Assembly: GCA_018335895.1 (NCBI GenBank)
Contig: JAGXQU010000191.1
Location: forward strand, 25,239 to 89,238
Length of the DNA: 64,000 nucleotides
Direction of reading: 5' to 3'
Source of the DNA: Hyphomicrobiales bacterium
Lineage (GTDB): Bacteria > Pseudomonadota > Alphaproteobacteria > Rhizobiales > Xanthobacteraceae
The notes under the pieces: model-generated
Told to the model about the DNA's origin: nothing
Databases searched by the model: none
The model's input: only the letters and a program-made list of their open reading frames with translations
Position numbers and translations under genes: made by a program
In this document: piece after piece, positions 8,654 through 16,365 of the stretch
Numbering within the stretch: position 1 is the first letter of the stretch
Layout of the letters: every line of letters starts with the position of its first letter

Positions 8654-9325
8654 CTACAAAATCGTGCAAACTTCGTCGAATGAGTATCGAGGAAGGCGCG
8701 GAAACAGGCCGGTCACATCAGCGTATCCGATCGTACAGAGCAGATTGGACCGGAATGTCGTTTCCGAGAAGAACTCTGAATCGACCATCGCATTATCGAA
8801 TCCTGACATGGCTCCCACATCGAAGCCGAGCGCGCGCGCCGCGATCATAAAGTAAGCGGCTTGAAGCGAGCTGTTACGAAATGCGGTTTCCGCGGCTTTC
8901 GTCTGACTCGCCCGATAGGGTCCGCTCATATCTTTGTGCGCGAAGAGACGGCCTAACGCCTTCCACCAGTCAATGTCATACGCAACAATGCATATGACGG
9001 GTGCCGCCAGCACCTTGGGCCTGTTTCCTTCAGATACGCACTTCAGGAGCCGTTCCTTCTGATCGATCGTACGAATGAAGACATAACGCGCAGGGTTGCC
9101 ATTGGTGCTTGTCGGCCCCCACCGCGCGACGGAGTGAATCTGACGCAGGTCTTCATCCGTTACCGGGATGGGCTTCCATGTGTGATGCGAGCGCGCGGTA
9201 CGAAGAATCAGATCGATGCCGTCGGTATCCAGTCTAGTGATCCGTTTGCGCAACGAAACGACATCGGCTTGTGCCAATTTTCTTTCATGGCTCACGCTGT
9301 CCGACACCGCATGAGCGCTCGTCAT
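8654..9325 (-). CDS. Nitroreductase family protein, RutE/malonic semialdehyde reductase-like
   Basis: 223 residues. The sequence closely follows RutE-type FMN reductases: ARWGPTSTNGNPARYVFIRT, KAAETAFRNSSLQAAYFMIA, MSGFDNAMVDSEFF and FPRLPRYSFDEV. RutE is reported to reduce malonic semialdehyde in pyrimidine breakdown, and relatives act as nitro or quinone reductases. The N terminus has about 40 extra residues compared with RutE. The start ATG overlaps the FAH-family stop codon (ATGA), implying coupled translation. No other rut genes are present, so its substrate in this operon is probably an aldehyde or quinone from the aromatic pathway (inference). Confidence 0.85.
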   Translation of the reverse strand: MTSAHAVSDSVSHERKLAQADVVSLRKRITRLDTDGIDLILRTARSHHTWKPIPVTDEDLRQIHSVARWGPTSTNGNPARYVFIRTIDQKERLLKCVSEGNRPKVLAAPVICIVAYDIDWWKALGRLFAHKDMSGPYRASQTKAAETAFRNSSLQAAYFMIAARALGFDVGAMSGFDNAMVDSEFFSETTFRSNLLCTIGYADVTGLFPRLPRYSFDEVCTIL

Positions 9326-10227
9326 GATGCCACCGCGACCTTTTCGCCTTCGGTCAGTGCATCTCGCCGTTCGTCAACGACTCTGCTCCTGAGTGTTCCA
9401 ATCCGCTCGATTTCGATTTCGATGATATCGCCATCCTTCATAAAGACCGGCGGCGTTCGCGCATGTCCAACTCCAGGAGGTGTGCCCATCGCAATCATGT
9501 CTCCTGGATGCAGCGTGCTGAACTCCGAGATGACCTCAATGGTCTTGGCAACCGGAAACAGCATGTCGGCCGTGTTCCCGTTCTGCATCACGGCCCCATT
9601 CAGGCGCGCACTTATAGAAAGGCCAGAAGCTCCCGCGGGCAGTTCGTCCGCAGTTACAACGATCGGTCCAATCGGGCCGGTTGCATCAAAATTCTTGCCC
9701 GGCGTCCACTGATGGGTCTTGCGCTGGTAATCGCGCACCGAAACGTCGTTGAAGATCGTGTAGCCGAATACATGCTCAAGCGCTGAGGCTTCCGATATGT
9801 GCTTGCCGCCCTTTCCGATGATGACCATGAGTTCGGCCTCATAGTCGAGGCGAACTGAGCATTGCGGCCGAACAATAGGCTCGGCTGCCGACATCACGCT
9901 TTCTCGAACACGTAAAAAAAGCGCCGGGTAGGATGGAATTTCATATCCGCCCTCCTTCGCGTGATCTGCGTAATTGAGACCCAGACAGACAATCTTTCCA
10001 GGATTCGATATCGGAATGTCAGGTGTGAACTCTGAGATCGGCCGCCTGGTCCCCGCACCGCCCGCGACCAGCGACGCAATCCGCGCGCCCAAGGCGGGGC
10101 CTCCTGCGATGATCCCTTCAAGGTCGGTCGGCAAATCGCTGGCGACGGTAGCCAAATCTATCGCCAAGTCACTCTCTACCAGCGCGATGCCACTTCTTTG
10201 GCCGCTCACAAATCTTAAGAACCGCAT
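9322..10227 (-). CDS. Fumarylacetoacetate hydrolase (FAH) family protein
   Basis: 301 residues with an N-terminal FAH-like cap and the catalytic C-terminal domain. Metal-binding acidic residues appear in SVRLDYEAELMVIIGKGG, and the family motif VSVRDYQRKTHQWTPGKNFD is intact, as is MIAMGTPPGVGHARTPPVF. Members hydrolyse or decarboxylate acylpyruvates, 2-oxo-hept-3-ene-dioates and similar ring-cleavage products. It is the first gene of the seven-gene leftward operon and has an AAGGCGGGG ribosome site. In context it likely processes a product of the operon's dioxygenase (inference). Confidence 0.9.
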   Translation of the reverse strand: MRFLRFVSGQRSGIALVESDLAIDLATVASDLPTDLEGIIAGGPALGARIASLVAGGAGTRRPISEFTPDIPISNPGKIVCLGLNYADHAKEGGYEIPSYPALFLRVRESVMSAAEPIVRPQCSVRLDYEAELMVIIGKGGKHISEASALEHVFGYTIFNDVSVRDYQRKTHQWTPGKNFDATGPIGPIVVTADELPAGASGLSISARLNGAVMQNGNTADMLFPVAKTIEVISEFSTLHPGDMIAMGTPPGVGHARTPPVFMKDGDIIEIEIERIGTLRSRVVDERRDALTEGEKVAVAS

Positions 10228-10362
10228 TTCAGGCCCCGCCTTGAGAAGCCAAGACTATGCAGAGAAACGAGGCGGAACGCAATTAATATATATATTCTGG
10301 CGTTCTTTCTCCACGATATGTATATTTCAGGGCCACTTCCGGACAGTTCAGCGGAGCATGCT
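10228..10362. promoter_or_regulatory. Divergent promoter region between the aromatic operon and the YciI-like gene
   Basis: This 135-base gap separates two genes transcribed away from each other and contains a strikingly AT-rich core (ATTAATATATATATTC at about 10280-10295, then GATATGTATATTTC). Promoters for both directions must lie here. The alternating TA run is partly palindromic and could also be bound by the local GntR regulator. I cannot assign exact -35/-10 boxes. Confidence 0.5.
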
Positions 10363-10749
10363 ATGACCAGTTGGTCCGATTATTCCGAGCGGGCGCGAGG
10401 TAAAGGGGTTCTCGCCAAGCAGTTGTTTATGGTTCGCTCCCGGCCTGCGGTATCTTTGGACGAACTCGCACGCGGGCTTTTCGAGCATCTCGAATACCAA
10501 AGGCTGCTGGAGAAACAGGGCATCCTGGTTTTTGCCGGCCCGCTTTCCGATGAATCCGGAAGCAAATGGTCCGGCGAAGGTTTGATCATATATCGCGCAG
10601 CTGATCTGGTTTCCGCAAAGGAAATTGCCGATGCAGATCCGATGCATCGCGAAGGATTGCGGAAATACGAAATACGAGCGTGGCTGCTGAATGAAGGCTC
10701 GCTGACATTACGGATCACGCTGTCAGATCAAAAACTCGAACTGCCGTAG
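10363..10749 (+). CDS. YciI-like domain protein
   Basis: 128 residues from ATG 10363, preceded by GGAG; the track start at 10318 is upstream in unlikely sequence. It carries the YciI/muconolactone-isomerase-like ferredoxin fold pattern: a first strand AKQLFMVRSRPA, a helix LFEHLEYQRLLEKQGILVFAGPL, and the typical YRAADLVSAKEIADADPMH segment. Such small proteins are found beside aromatic catabolic genes and some act as dehydrochlorinases or isomerases. Its divergent position opposite the dioxygenase operon suggests a role in the same pathway. The biochemical function is not known. Confidence 0.78.
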   Translation: MTSWSDYSERARGKGVLAKQLFMVRSRPAVSLDELARGLFEHLEYQRLLEKQGILVFAGPLSDESGSKWSGEGLIIYRAADLVSAKEIADADPMHREGLRKYEIRAWLLNEGSLTLRITLSDQKLELP

Positions 10750-11478
10750 AATAGAAATCTGCGACTAACGAACTGGCCATCCCGAAGGCCTGGTTCTTAG
10801 CATGTTGATCCTAGCCGATAGATCTCAACTTCAGTCTTGTCGTGTACATGAGCTTCGAACAAGCCAAAGAACGCTCCTACTAAGTGTTCCGAACAGCCAA
10901 ATAGCGATCGACGGCAGGTTTCGCGACGAAGCTACCAAGCTCAGGGGCCTAGATGTATTCTTCAACAAGTTGCCAACTTAAATCTCCCCGTTGAGGAGTT
11001 TCATTGTGGCTTCAACAGCGTGCTCAATCTTTCCGATTCGCCCCATGAGAGTTTCGTTGGAAGCACACTCTACGCAAAGAGAATACTCGAGCAGATTGCC
11101 AACGCGACGAGCAAACGCCGATCCGCGCGAACCAAACGTGGTCATTCGCCAGAATGGGAGTCTTTGGCACCAGCTAAGTTATTGAGATGTTGGCGCGCAT
11201 TCCCAAGCAGGCAGGAGAATTACCTGTAACAGTTTCGCGCCTTTTCTGCGCTGTCGTGCCACCAGAGATCACAGTGCGATTACGTCAGCGAATTGAAAAT
11301 CTCGCTTTCGCCCCAGGTCGGCCGACCCTCATTCGCGAGCAGATACGGCCATAAACCAATGTCCGTGCCGGAAACTCAGAAGCCGAACTTGTTAGGTTTG
11401 GCACAAACACAATCTCTAAACTAACATTCAAACCGGACCACCAAGTGGAGGCCGGTCAGTGCGCGCGGTCAAGAGCAA
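10750..11478. other. 729-base stretch without a recognisable gene
   Basis: Only short ORFs occur here (10991-11185 and 11020-11229 on the plus strand). Neither has a good ribosome site, a recognisable domain or family-like composition. The base composition is mixed and no tRNA, repeat array or terminator stands out. It may be decayed DNA inside the island plus the promoter of the channel gene at 11479. Confidence 0.5.
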
Positions 11479-12258
11479 ATGACGAAAACCAACTATCTTC
11501 AGATAACCCTTCGGGGTCTTTACTTTGGTGCCGACCAAAGAGCGCGGCAATTTCGTTATAGCCTACTGGCGTTCGACCTCGCCGCCATAGTGTTGTTTCT
11601 AGTCTCCTCATTTGCGGAAGGGCGATGGTGGATTGTTCTGCTTGATTTTGGGTTAGGAGCGCTACTGCTTATTGAGTTCAGCGCGCGAATATATGCCGAG
11701 AACGATCGGCGGCGACACTTGCTGAGCTTTGCAACACTTGCTGACGTCCTCGTTATTTCTTCATTACTGCTCCCAGCAATCTTAGAGAACTTCGCATTTC
11801 TTCGAGTATTTAGAGCGCTCCGGTTGCTACGATCATACCATTTATTGCGAGATTTAAGAGCTGACTCGGATTGGTTCCGCTTGCATGAGGATGTAATCCA
11901 ACGAACATTAAACCTTGGCGTCTTTATTTTCGTCGTTACATCCTCGGTCTACGTCAGTCAGCACAGTACAAATCCGCAAATAGTGAATTATGTAGATGCG
12001 CTCTACTTTACGATCACTACGCTAACAACGACCGGCTTCGGGGACATTACCTTGCAGGGTCCGGGCGGCCGCTTGTTGTCAGTGCTCATTATGGTTGTCG
12101 GCGTTGGTTTATTCTTGCGACTGCTGCAGGTACTTTTTCGGCCGAACAAAGTCAGATACGAATGTGACGACTGTGGGCTCGTTCTTCACGACGCTGACGC
12201 TGTTCACTGTAAGCATTGTGGACGCGTACTGCACATTGTGACCGAAGGAACAGCATGA
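11479..12258 (+). CDS. Voltage-gated-type potassium channel with C-terminal zinc ribbon
   Basis: 259 residues, inner membrane. Helices S1-S3 are followed by an S4-like voltage sensor with arginines every third residue (FLRVFRALRLLRSYHLLRDL, about 110-130), then S5, a pore helix with selectivity filter TTTGFGDI (about 178-185), and S6 (LLSVLIMVVGVGLFLRLLQV). The C-terminal ~35 residues form a CxxC...CxxC zinc ribbon (YECDDCGLVLHDADAVHCKH), an unusual cytoplasmic tail replacing the common RCK or cyclic-nucleotide domain. It stands alone, last in the AT-rich region. Ion selectivity for K+ follows from the filter; the ribbon's ligand role is inference. Confidence 0.88.
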   Translation: MTKTNYLQITLRGLYFGADQRARQFRYSLLAFDLAAIVLFLVSSFAEGRWWIVLLDFGLGALLLIEFSARIYAENDRRRHLLSFATLADVLVISSLLLPAILENFAFLRVFRALRLLRSYHLLRDLRADSDWFRLHEDVIQRTLNLGVFIFVVTSSVYVSQHSTNPQIVNYVDALYFTITTLTTTGFGDITLQGPGGRLLSVLIMVVGVGLFLRLLQVLFRPNKVRYECDDCGLVLHDADAVHCKHCGRVLHIVTEGTA

Positions 12259-12370
12259 ATGCCGGAGTGGGATTGTAGAAAACCCTTACGGATGATTTTA
12301 TCAAGCTCTCTATATCGGCGCTGAGAAGAATGGCCAGACGCGCTCTTGGCGTGCTGGCGAGTTTCTGTGC

Positions 12371-12426
12371 ACCTTCTCCCTTCACACGGGAGGGGTCACA
12401 GGTTCAATCCCCTGTCGCGCCCACCA
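12371..12426 (+). other. 3' fragment of a tRNA-Val(CAC) gene, putative island attachment site
   Basis: The fragment contains a perfect 5-bp anticodon stem (CTCCC/GGGAG, 12376-12392) around loop TTCACAC with anticodon CAC, a variable loop GGGTC, a T arm ACAGG/CCTGT (12398-12415), the acceptor 3' strand CGCGCCC and an encoded ACCA end at 12426. The 5' half is absent: upstream bases give no D arm, and only a doubtful partial acceptor match. The T loop has 8 rather than 7 bases, which suggests no selection as a working tRNA. Such 3' ends mark sites where integrases insert elements into tRNA genes, leaving an intact copy at the other end, here predicted to the left. Confidence 0.72.
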
Positions 12427-12451
12427 TTTCAAAATCCGGTGCGGATCACGC

Positions 12452-12748
12452 TCAGTAAAATCTTTGCCTACCGGGAAAGCGAGCGCCGAGCTGATCGTCG
12501 CGCATCCATACCACGCGGCATTTGCGCGTGACGCTGCGGCGCTTGTTGCGCGGGTCCTGGTCCGGCGTGAAAGACAGAACGAACTCCGAAGGAATGTTAT
12601 CGAGCGAATCTTCCCCCGGCGACAGCTTGAGCCGCGCGCCGGTATCGGAGAGATCGCTCACGGTGCAGGCACAGATCGGTTGTAGATCCGGCCAGTAAAT
12701 CCTGGCTGGCCGCCGCACCTTCTTCCGCTTGCTTACTCTCTTCTCCAT
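12452..12748 (-). CDS. PilZ domain protein
   Basis: 98 residues from ATG 12748. A basic N terminus (MEKRVSKRKKVRRPARIYW) supplies the RxxxR half of the c-di-GMP site, and VSDLSDTGARLKL resembles the (D/N)xSxxG half, so it may bind cyclic di-GMP. A single PilZ domain makes up the whole protein. A TTG at 12769, overlapping the upstream stop (TTGA), with AAGAAAGCGAG before it, is a possible alternative start. It follows the DUF2336 gene directly, probably in one transcript. The target process is unknown. Confidence 0.82.
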   Translation of the reverse strand: MEKRVSKRKKVRRPARIYWPDLQPICACTVSDLSDTGARLKLSPGEDSLDNIPSEFVLSFTPDQDPRNKRRSVTRKCRVVWMRDDQLGARFPGRQRFY

Positions 12749-12765
12749 TGTACTAATTCGAGTCG

Positions 12766-13860
12766 TCAACTCGCTTTCTTGTCGGTCAGACGCGAAATCA
12801 TAACCTGCAACTTTCGCTGTGCGGAAAGTTCGGAGAACAGGAGATACGATTTCTCCGCTTCGTCGAGCGCGGCGCCGGAAAGACCGTGCTTCGAGAAGCC
12901 TGCCGCGAGGATGGCCGAGACCGTCGGCCAGCTCACCTTCGCAGCCTTGCAGGCGACCAGCAGGCCGACATGATGATCGTCCTGCAAAAGGGTCGCGACG
13001 AAATCCACCGGTGCCCGGCAGAACAGCGCGAGCGTGGCCGAGACTTCGTCGAATTTCTTTTGCTGCGCGAAACCGAGCAGCACGCGCTCGTTCAGCTTTC
13101 CGTCGCGGTTGAGGCGTTTCACGACACCTTCCGCCGCGGCAAGATCGCGATACCCGAAGGCGCCGAGGCCGAGTTCCTCGGCAACCGACATCATCGCTTC
13201 CTGAATCTTCTTTTGCTGGTCCGGATCGGCGGCCGCGAGCAGCCGCGAGCGCACGAGATTGCTCGCGCGCATCAGAAGCTGCTTCAGCAGGGGAAGCGGG
13301 ATGTCGATCCGCAGGCCGAGGTTCTCCGAAATTTCGTCGTCGCCGTCGGCTTTGGCCACGATGCTCTTGTAGCCCTTGTCGGAGAAGCGCGCGCCGCCGT
13401 TGCGGGCGAGCTTGCCGACCACATGCGGATCGCCGCGCTCGATCAGAATATCAGTGATCGCTTCGCTCAGCTGTTCGCGGATCGCAATCGCAAGCAGGTG
13501 CGTCTGGCTCTTCGATTTCGCGATTTCGATGAGATCGTTCTCGTCGATACGATCCGACTGCGACAGCACCGGGCCGGCGACCGCGATGTTATCGTCGTGC
13601 GCGAGCAGCGAGATCATGTTGCGCGGCGCATTTCTCACCGGCGCGAACTTGAGACTGATCTGTGCGAGCACGTGTTCTTCGATGCGCCGGGCAAGATGCG
13701 TGAGAATCTCGTCGAACACCCCGACCTGCTCTTCGTTCAGGCGGCCGGCGTCGCTGAGGAATAGATCCGTAATGCGCCTGAGCAGCACGACGCGGCGCTC
13801 GGGCGCGCCGGTATGCAACGCGTCCTCGAGTTCAGACATGAGAGCAAGCGTAAATTTCAT
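12766..13860 (-). CDS. DUF2336 domain-containing protein
   Basis: 364 residues from ATG 13860; the track's TTG two codons upstream is less likely. The sequence is almost entirely helical and HEAT-like, with repeated patterns such as RRVVLLRRITDLFLSDAGRL and ISLLAHDDNIAVAGPVLSQS, and a later QQKIQEAMMSVAEELGLGAF. This matches the DUF2336 family common in Alphaproteobacteria, whose function is not established. It has no signal peptide or membrane segment, so it is cytosolic. The adjacent PilZ gene hints at c-di-GMP-linked signalling (inference). Confidence 0.83.
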   Translation of the reverse strand: MKFTLALMSELEDALHTGAPERRVVLLRRITDLFLSDAGRLNEEQVGVFDEILTHLARRIEEHVLAQISLKFAPVRNAPRNMISLLAHDDNIAVAGPVLSQSDRIDENDLIEIAKSKSQTHLLAIAIREQLSEAITDILIERGDPHVVGKLARNGGARFSDKGYKSIVAKADGDDEISENLGLRIDIPLPLLKQLLMRASNLVRSRLLAAADPDQQKKIQEAMMSVAEELGLGAFGYRDLAAAEGVVKRLNRDGKLNERVLLGFAQQKKFDEVSATLALFCRAPVDFVATLLQDDHHVGLLVACKAAKVSWPTVSAILAAGFSKHGLSGAALDEAEKSYLLFSELSAQRKLQVMISRLTDKKAS

Positions 13861-13968
13861 AAGCACTTACTAGCCCAAAGCCGCTAATGAGCGCTTAATC
13901 CAAATGGTTAGCAACGAAGCCGGAAAGCTGAAACTTTTCGCGAAAGTTTCCTTACAATTTTATCGAAC

Positions 13969-14922
13969 TCATTCCGCCGGCGGCGTGCCGTGCGTGTGGA
14001 AGCTTTCGATGGTCTTCAAACCCCAGGCTTGGCCCTTCTTTCGCTCGGTCTCGGTCCAGGTAACTGTTTTCCAGTCGGGATCGATGATGAGGCGCGCACC
14101 GGCGTTCGCCACTTCGACGCGATTGCCGGCGGGCTCATAGACATAAAGGAAGAAGGTCTGCTGGATCGCGTGCTTGTGCGGCCCGGTTTCGATAAAGACG
14201 CCGTTCTCGAGAAAAATATCGGCGGCGCGCAATACATGTTCGCGCTGGTCGACCGCATAGGTCACGTGATGGAAGCGTCCGCGCGCTTTCGTGTGATCGC
14301 GGGTATAGGCAATGTCGTAGCTCTTGTTGTTCACGGTGAACCAGCAGCCGCCAAAGGTGCCGTCGTTGAGCTGGATTTCCTCGGTGACGCGGCTGCCGAG
14401 CGCCGCAGGCATGAATTCGCGGATTTTGGCGACGTCCTGCGCCAGCAGGTTGAGATGGTCGATCCGCCGTACGCCGACGCCACGGCCATGATAGCGCTGC
14501 GCTTGGTTCTTCAGCGCGGGCTTCTCTGCTTGCGGCGCCTGATATTTTTTTGTGTCGAAATAGATTTCAAAGATGTGATTGTCCGGATCGTGGAAGCGGT
14601 AAGATTTGCCGTGCCCAAGGTCGCCACCGGTCCAGCCGATGCCACACCCCATCTTCTCGATCGCGGCAACGCGGCGCGCGAGACCCTGCTCGCTCGATGC
14701 GCGATAACCGATATGTGCGACGCCGGTCGTGTTCGATGCCGTGAGTTTTAGCGAGTGGAATTCATAGTCGTCGAATGCGCGCAGATAGACGCTGTCGCCC
14801 TCGCGGCCGCTTTCGGTAAGGCCGAGGACGTTCACGAAGAAGTCCAGGCTCTCCTGCGGCTTGTTCGTAAGCATCTCGACGTGACCAAGATGCGCGATAT
14901 CGAAACACGGCTCGCTGTTCAT
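13969..14922 (-). CDS. VOC-family extradiol ring-cleavage dioxygenase (catechol 2,3-dioxygenase type)
   Basis: 317 residues from ATG 14922; the track ORF extends about 75 codons into the galC frame. It contains two vicinal-oxygen-chelate modules. In the second, likely Fe(II) ligands are His in RRIDHLNLLAQDV, His in RFHHVTYAVD and Glu in NRVEVANAG, matching type I extradiol dioxygenases. The first module retains HLGHVEMLT and HDPDNHIFEIYF. It is last in the leftward gal-like cluster, 10 bases after galC. It probably opens the ring of a catecholic acid, feeding the downstream hydratase/aldolase steps. The exact substrate is unknown; GalA/LigAB-type enzymes that normally do this are unrelated in fold. 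Confidence 0.87.
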   Translation of the reverse strand: MNSEPCFDIAHLGHVEMLTNKPQESLDFFVNVLGLTESGREGDSVYLRAFDDYEFHSLKLTASNTTGVAHIGYRASSEQGLARRVAAIEKMGCGIGWTGGDLGHGKSYRFHDPDNHIFEIYFDTKKYQAPQAEKPALKNQAQRYHGRGVGVRRIDHLNLLAQDVAKIREFMPAALGSRVTEEIQLNDGTFGGCWFTVNNKSYDIAYTRDHTKARGRFHHVTYAVDQREHVLRAADIFLENGVFIETGPHKHAIQQTFFLYVYEPAGNRVEVANAGARLIIDPDWKTVTWTETERKKGQAWGLKTIESFHTHGTPPAE

Positions 14923-14932
14923 TATTCCTGTC

Positions 14933-15637
14933 TCACTTTTTAAGGTCGTCGAGGCTGTCGATATACTTGAGCCCGGCCTTCTCGAGGCCCTCCCGCATTT
15001 TATACATGTCGAGGCCGAGTTCACCCTTGCCAAGGCGCGTGCGCTTTTCAACTTCGTTAGCGAGCCGAGCCTGCGCGGCCTCCAGCACCTTCTGCGCATC
15101 GGCGCGCGGCACGAATACGACGCCGTCTTCGTCGGCGACGACCACATCGCCGGGATTAACTGCGGCGCCCGCGCAGACCACCGGAATGTTGACTGCGCCG
15201 AGCGTCGCCTTCACCGTTCCCTTCGCCGAGACCGCGCGCGACCAGACCGGAAATTTCATCTCACGGAGCGGGCGCACATCGCGGCAACCGGCATCGATAA
15301 CGAGACCCGTGACGCCGCGCGCTTTGAGCGAAGTCGCGAGCAGTTCGCCGAACATGCCGTCTTCGTTGTCCGTCGTGCAGGCCACCACCATCATGTCCCC
15401 GGGCTGACACTGTTCGGCGGCGACGTGGATCATCCAGTTGTCGCCGGGCTGCGCGAGCACGGTGATGGCGGAGCCGGACGCTTCCGCACCCTGCCACACG
15501 GGGCGCATGTAATTCTTCGCGAGGCCGACGCGGCCCATGGCTTCATGAACGGTCGAGACACCGAGCTTGCCGAGCGCCTCGACGGTCGCCTTGGCGGCGC
15601 GTTCGACTCTACGGACGACGACGGGCTGAAAGGTCAC
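14933..15637 (-). CDS. galC: 4-carboxy-4-hydroxy-2-oxoadipate aldolase/oxaloacetate decarboxylase-like (RraA fold)
   Basis: 234 residues from GTG 15637, which overlaps the galB-like stop (GTGA); the track ORF adds 72 residues of frame-shadow sequence. The RraA-like core is clear: [32 protein letters not shown], the substrate/metal motif [12 protein letters not shown] followed by [10 protein letters not shown], and [10 protein letters not shown]. These class II aldolases (LigK, GalC, ProA) split 4-carboxy-4-hydroxy-2-oxoadipate into pyruvate and oxaloacetate at the end of gallate and protocatechuate 4,5-cleavage. Adjacent galB- and galD-like genes support this over an RraA RNase-inhibitor role. 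Confidence 0.9.
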   Translation of the reverse strand: MTFQPVVVRRVERAAKATVEALGKLGVSTVHEAMGRVGLAKNYMRPVWQGAEASGSAITVLAQPGDNWMIHVAAEQCQPGDMMVVACTTDNEDGMFGELLATSLKARGVTGLVIDAGCRDVRPLREMKFPVWSRAVSAKGTVKATLGAVNIPVVCAGAAVNPGDVVVADEDGVVFVPRADAQKVLEAAQARLANEVEKRTRLGKGELGLDMYKMREGLEKAGLKYIDSLDDLKK

Positions 15638-16353
15638 AAGAGCGTCTCCACAACATCGGGGAACAGGCGCTGATAGGCTTCGCCATAGGTCATCGGCTTG
15701 CCGGAGTTGCGGCCGCCCTGCATACCGCGATTGAGCGCAACGCGTGTGTAGTACTCCCACAGATGTTTCTGTGCGGCGAGAATTTCGAACGCCTTTTTCT
15801 TTTTCTCCCATACGGAGTCGATGTTCAGGATGACGTTGGGCTTGAAATTGCACATTTCAGGCTGGTGCGGCTCGAACAGGAAAACCGGCGGCGCGGCATA
15901 GGCGCGCGACGGATCGGGCTTATGGCCCGCCGCCTGCGCGATGATCCGCGCTTCCTGCGCGAAGCGTGTCGCCTCGGGATGATCCACGTTGTACGGGTCC
16001 TCGAGCGAATGCGTCAGCACGAACGAAGGCTTCATCTCGCGATAGACGTCGATTGCGCGATCCAGCATCTTCTCTGTGGTGCGCAGCGGATAGTCGCCGG
16101 CGTCAAAAAACTCGATTTCCGCGCCGAGCGTCTCTGCCGCGCGCATCGCCTCTTCCTTGCGTTGCGCCTTCACATCATCGAGCTTCACGCCTGCGGTCTT
16201 CCAGGCCCACTGGCTTTCGCCGCGTTCGCCGTAAGCAAGGCAGAGAATTTTCATGCGGTAGCCCTTGTCCGCATGCAGCGCGATGGCTCCGCCCGCGCGC
16301 CAGACGAAGTCGCCCGGATGGGCGGTAATCACGAGTCCGGTCTTTCCTGGCAT
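15634..16353 (-). CDS. galB: PIG-L family protein, 4-oxalomesaconate hydratase (GalB)-like
   Basis: 239 residues from ATG 16353, with GGAAGAG just upstream. It has the PIG-L fold, but the deacetylase signature AHPDD is altered to [13 protein letters not shown]: the zinc-binding His and second Asp remain, while the catalytic-base Asp is Gly. A later zinc His is in [11 protein letters not shown]. GalB hydratases share the [14 protein letters not shown] stretch and the absence of the base, so hydration of 4-oxalomesaconate to 4-carboxy-4-hydroxy-2-oxoadipate is the likely reaction. It sits between the galD- and galC-like genes, overlapping the latter. Confidence 0.87.
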   Translation of the reverse strand: MPGKTGLVITAHPGDFVWRAGGAIALHADKGYRMKILCLAYGERGESQWAWKTAGVKLDDVKAQRKEEAMRAAETLGAEIEFFDAGDYPLRTTEKMLDRAIDVYREMKPSFVLTHSLEDPYNVDHPEATRFAQEARIIAQAAGHKPDPSRAYAAPPVFLFEPHQPEMCNFKPNVILNIDSVWEKKKKAFEILAAQKHLWEYYTRVALNRGMQGGRNSGKPMTYGEAYQRLFPDVVETLL

Positions 16354-16365
16354 TTCTCTTCCCAC

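Larger units (their letters stand above)
1..12426. mobile_element. Right part of a putative genomic island ending at a tRNA-Val 3' fragment
   Basis: From the left edge to about 12426 the DNA is visibly more AT-rich than the remainder, and it carries accessory catabolic genes, their own GntR regulators and transporters. It stops at a truncated tRNA 3' end, after which typical high-GC backbone begins. No integrase or transposase is visible, so the integration module would have to lie to the left, outside the window. The island call is an inference from composition, gene content and the tRNA fragment; the left boundary is not seen. Confidence 0.5.

Noticed and set aside
10991-11229. Two small overlapping ORFs (64 and 69 residues) in the island gap
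   Set aside because: No ribosome site, no recognisable domain, and ordinary length for chance ORFs.
12347-12426. A complete tRNA-Val gene with acceptor 5' strand TGGCGTG at 12347
   Set aside because: Only 6 of 7 acceptor positions could pair (one by wobble), the segment before the anticodon stem is 3 bases too long and no D stem can be formed. Only the 3' part is convincing.
12886-13764. 292-residue plus-strand ORF opposite DUF2336
   Set aside because: It is a high-GC antisense shadow with Arg/Asp-rich, domain-free translation; the minus-strand DUF2336 protein has the coherent fold and start.
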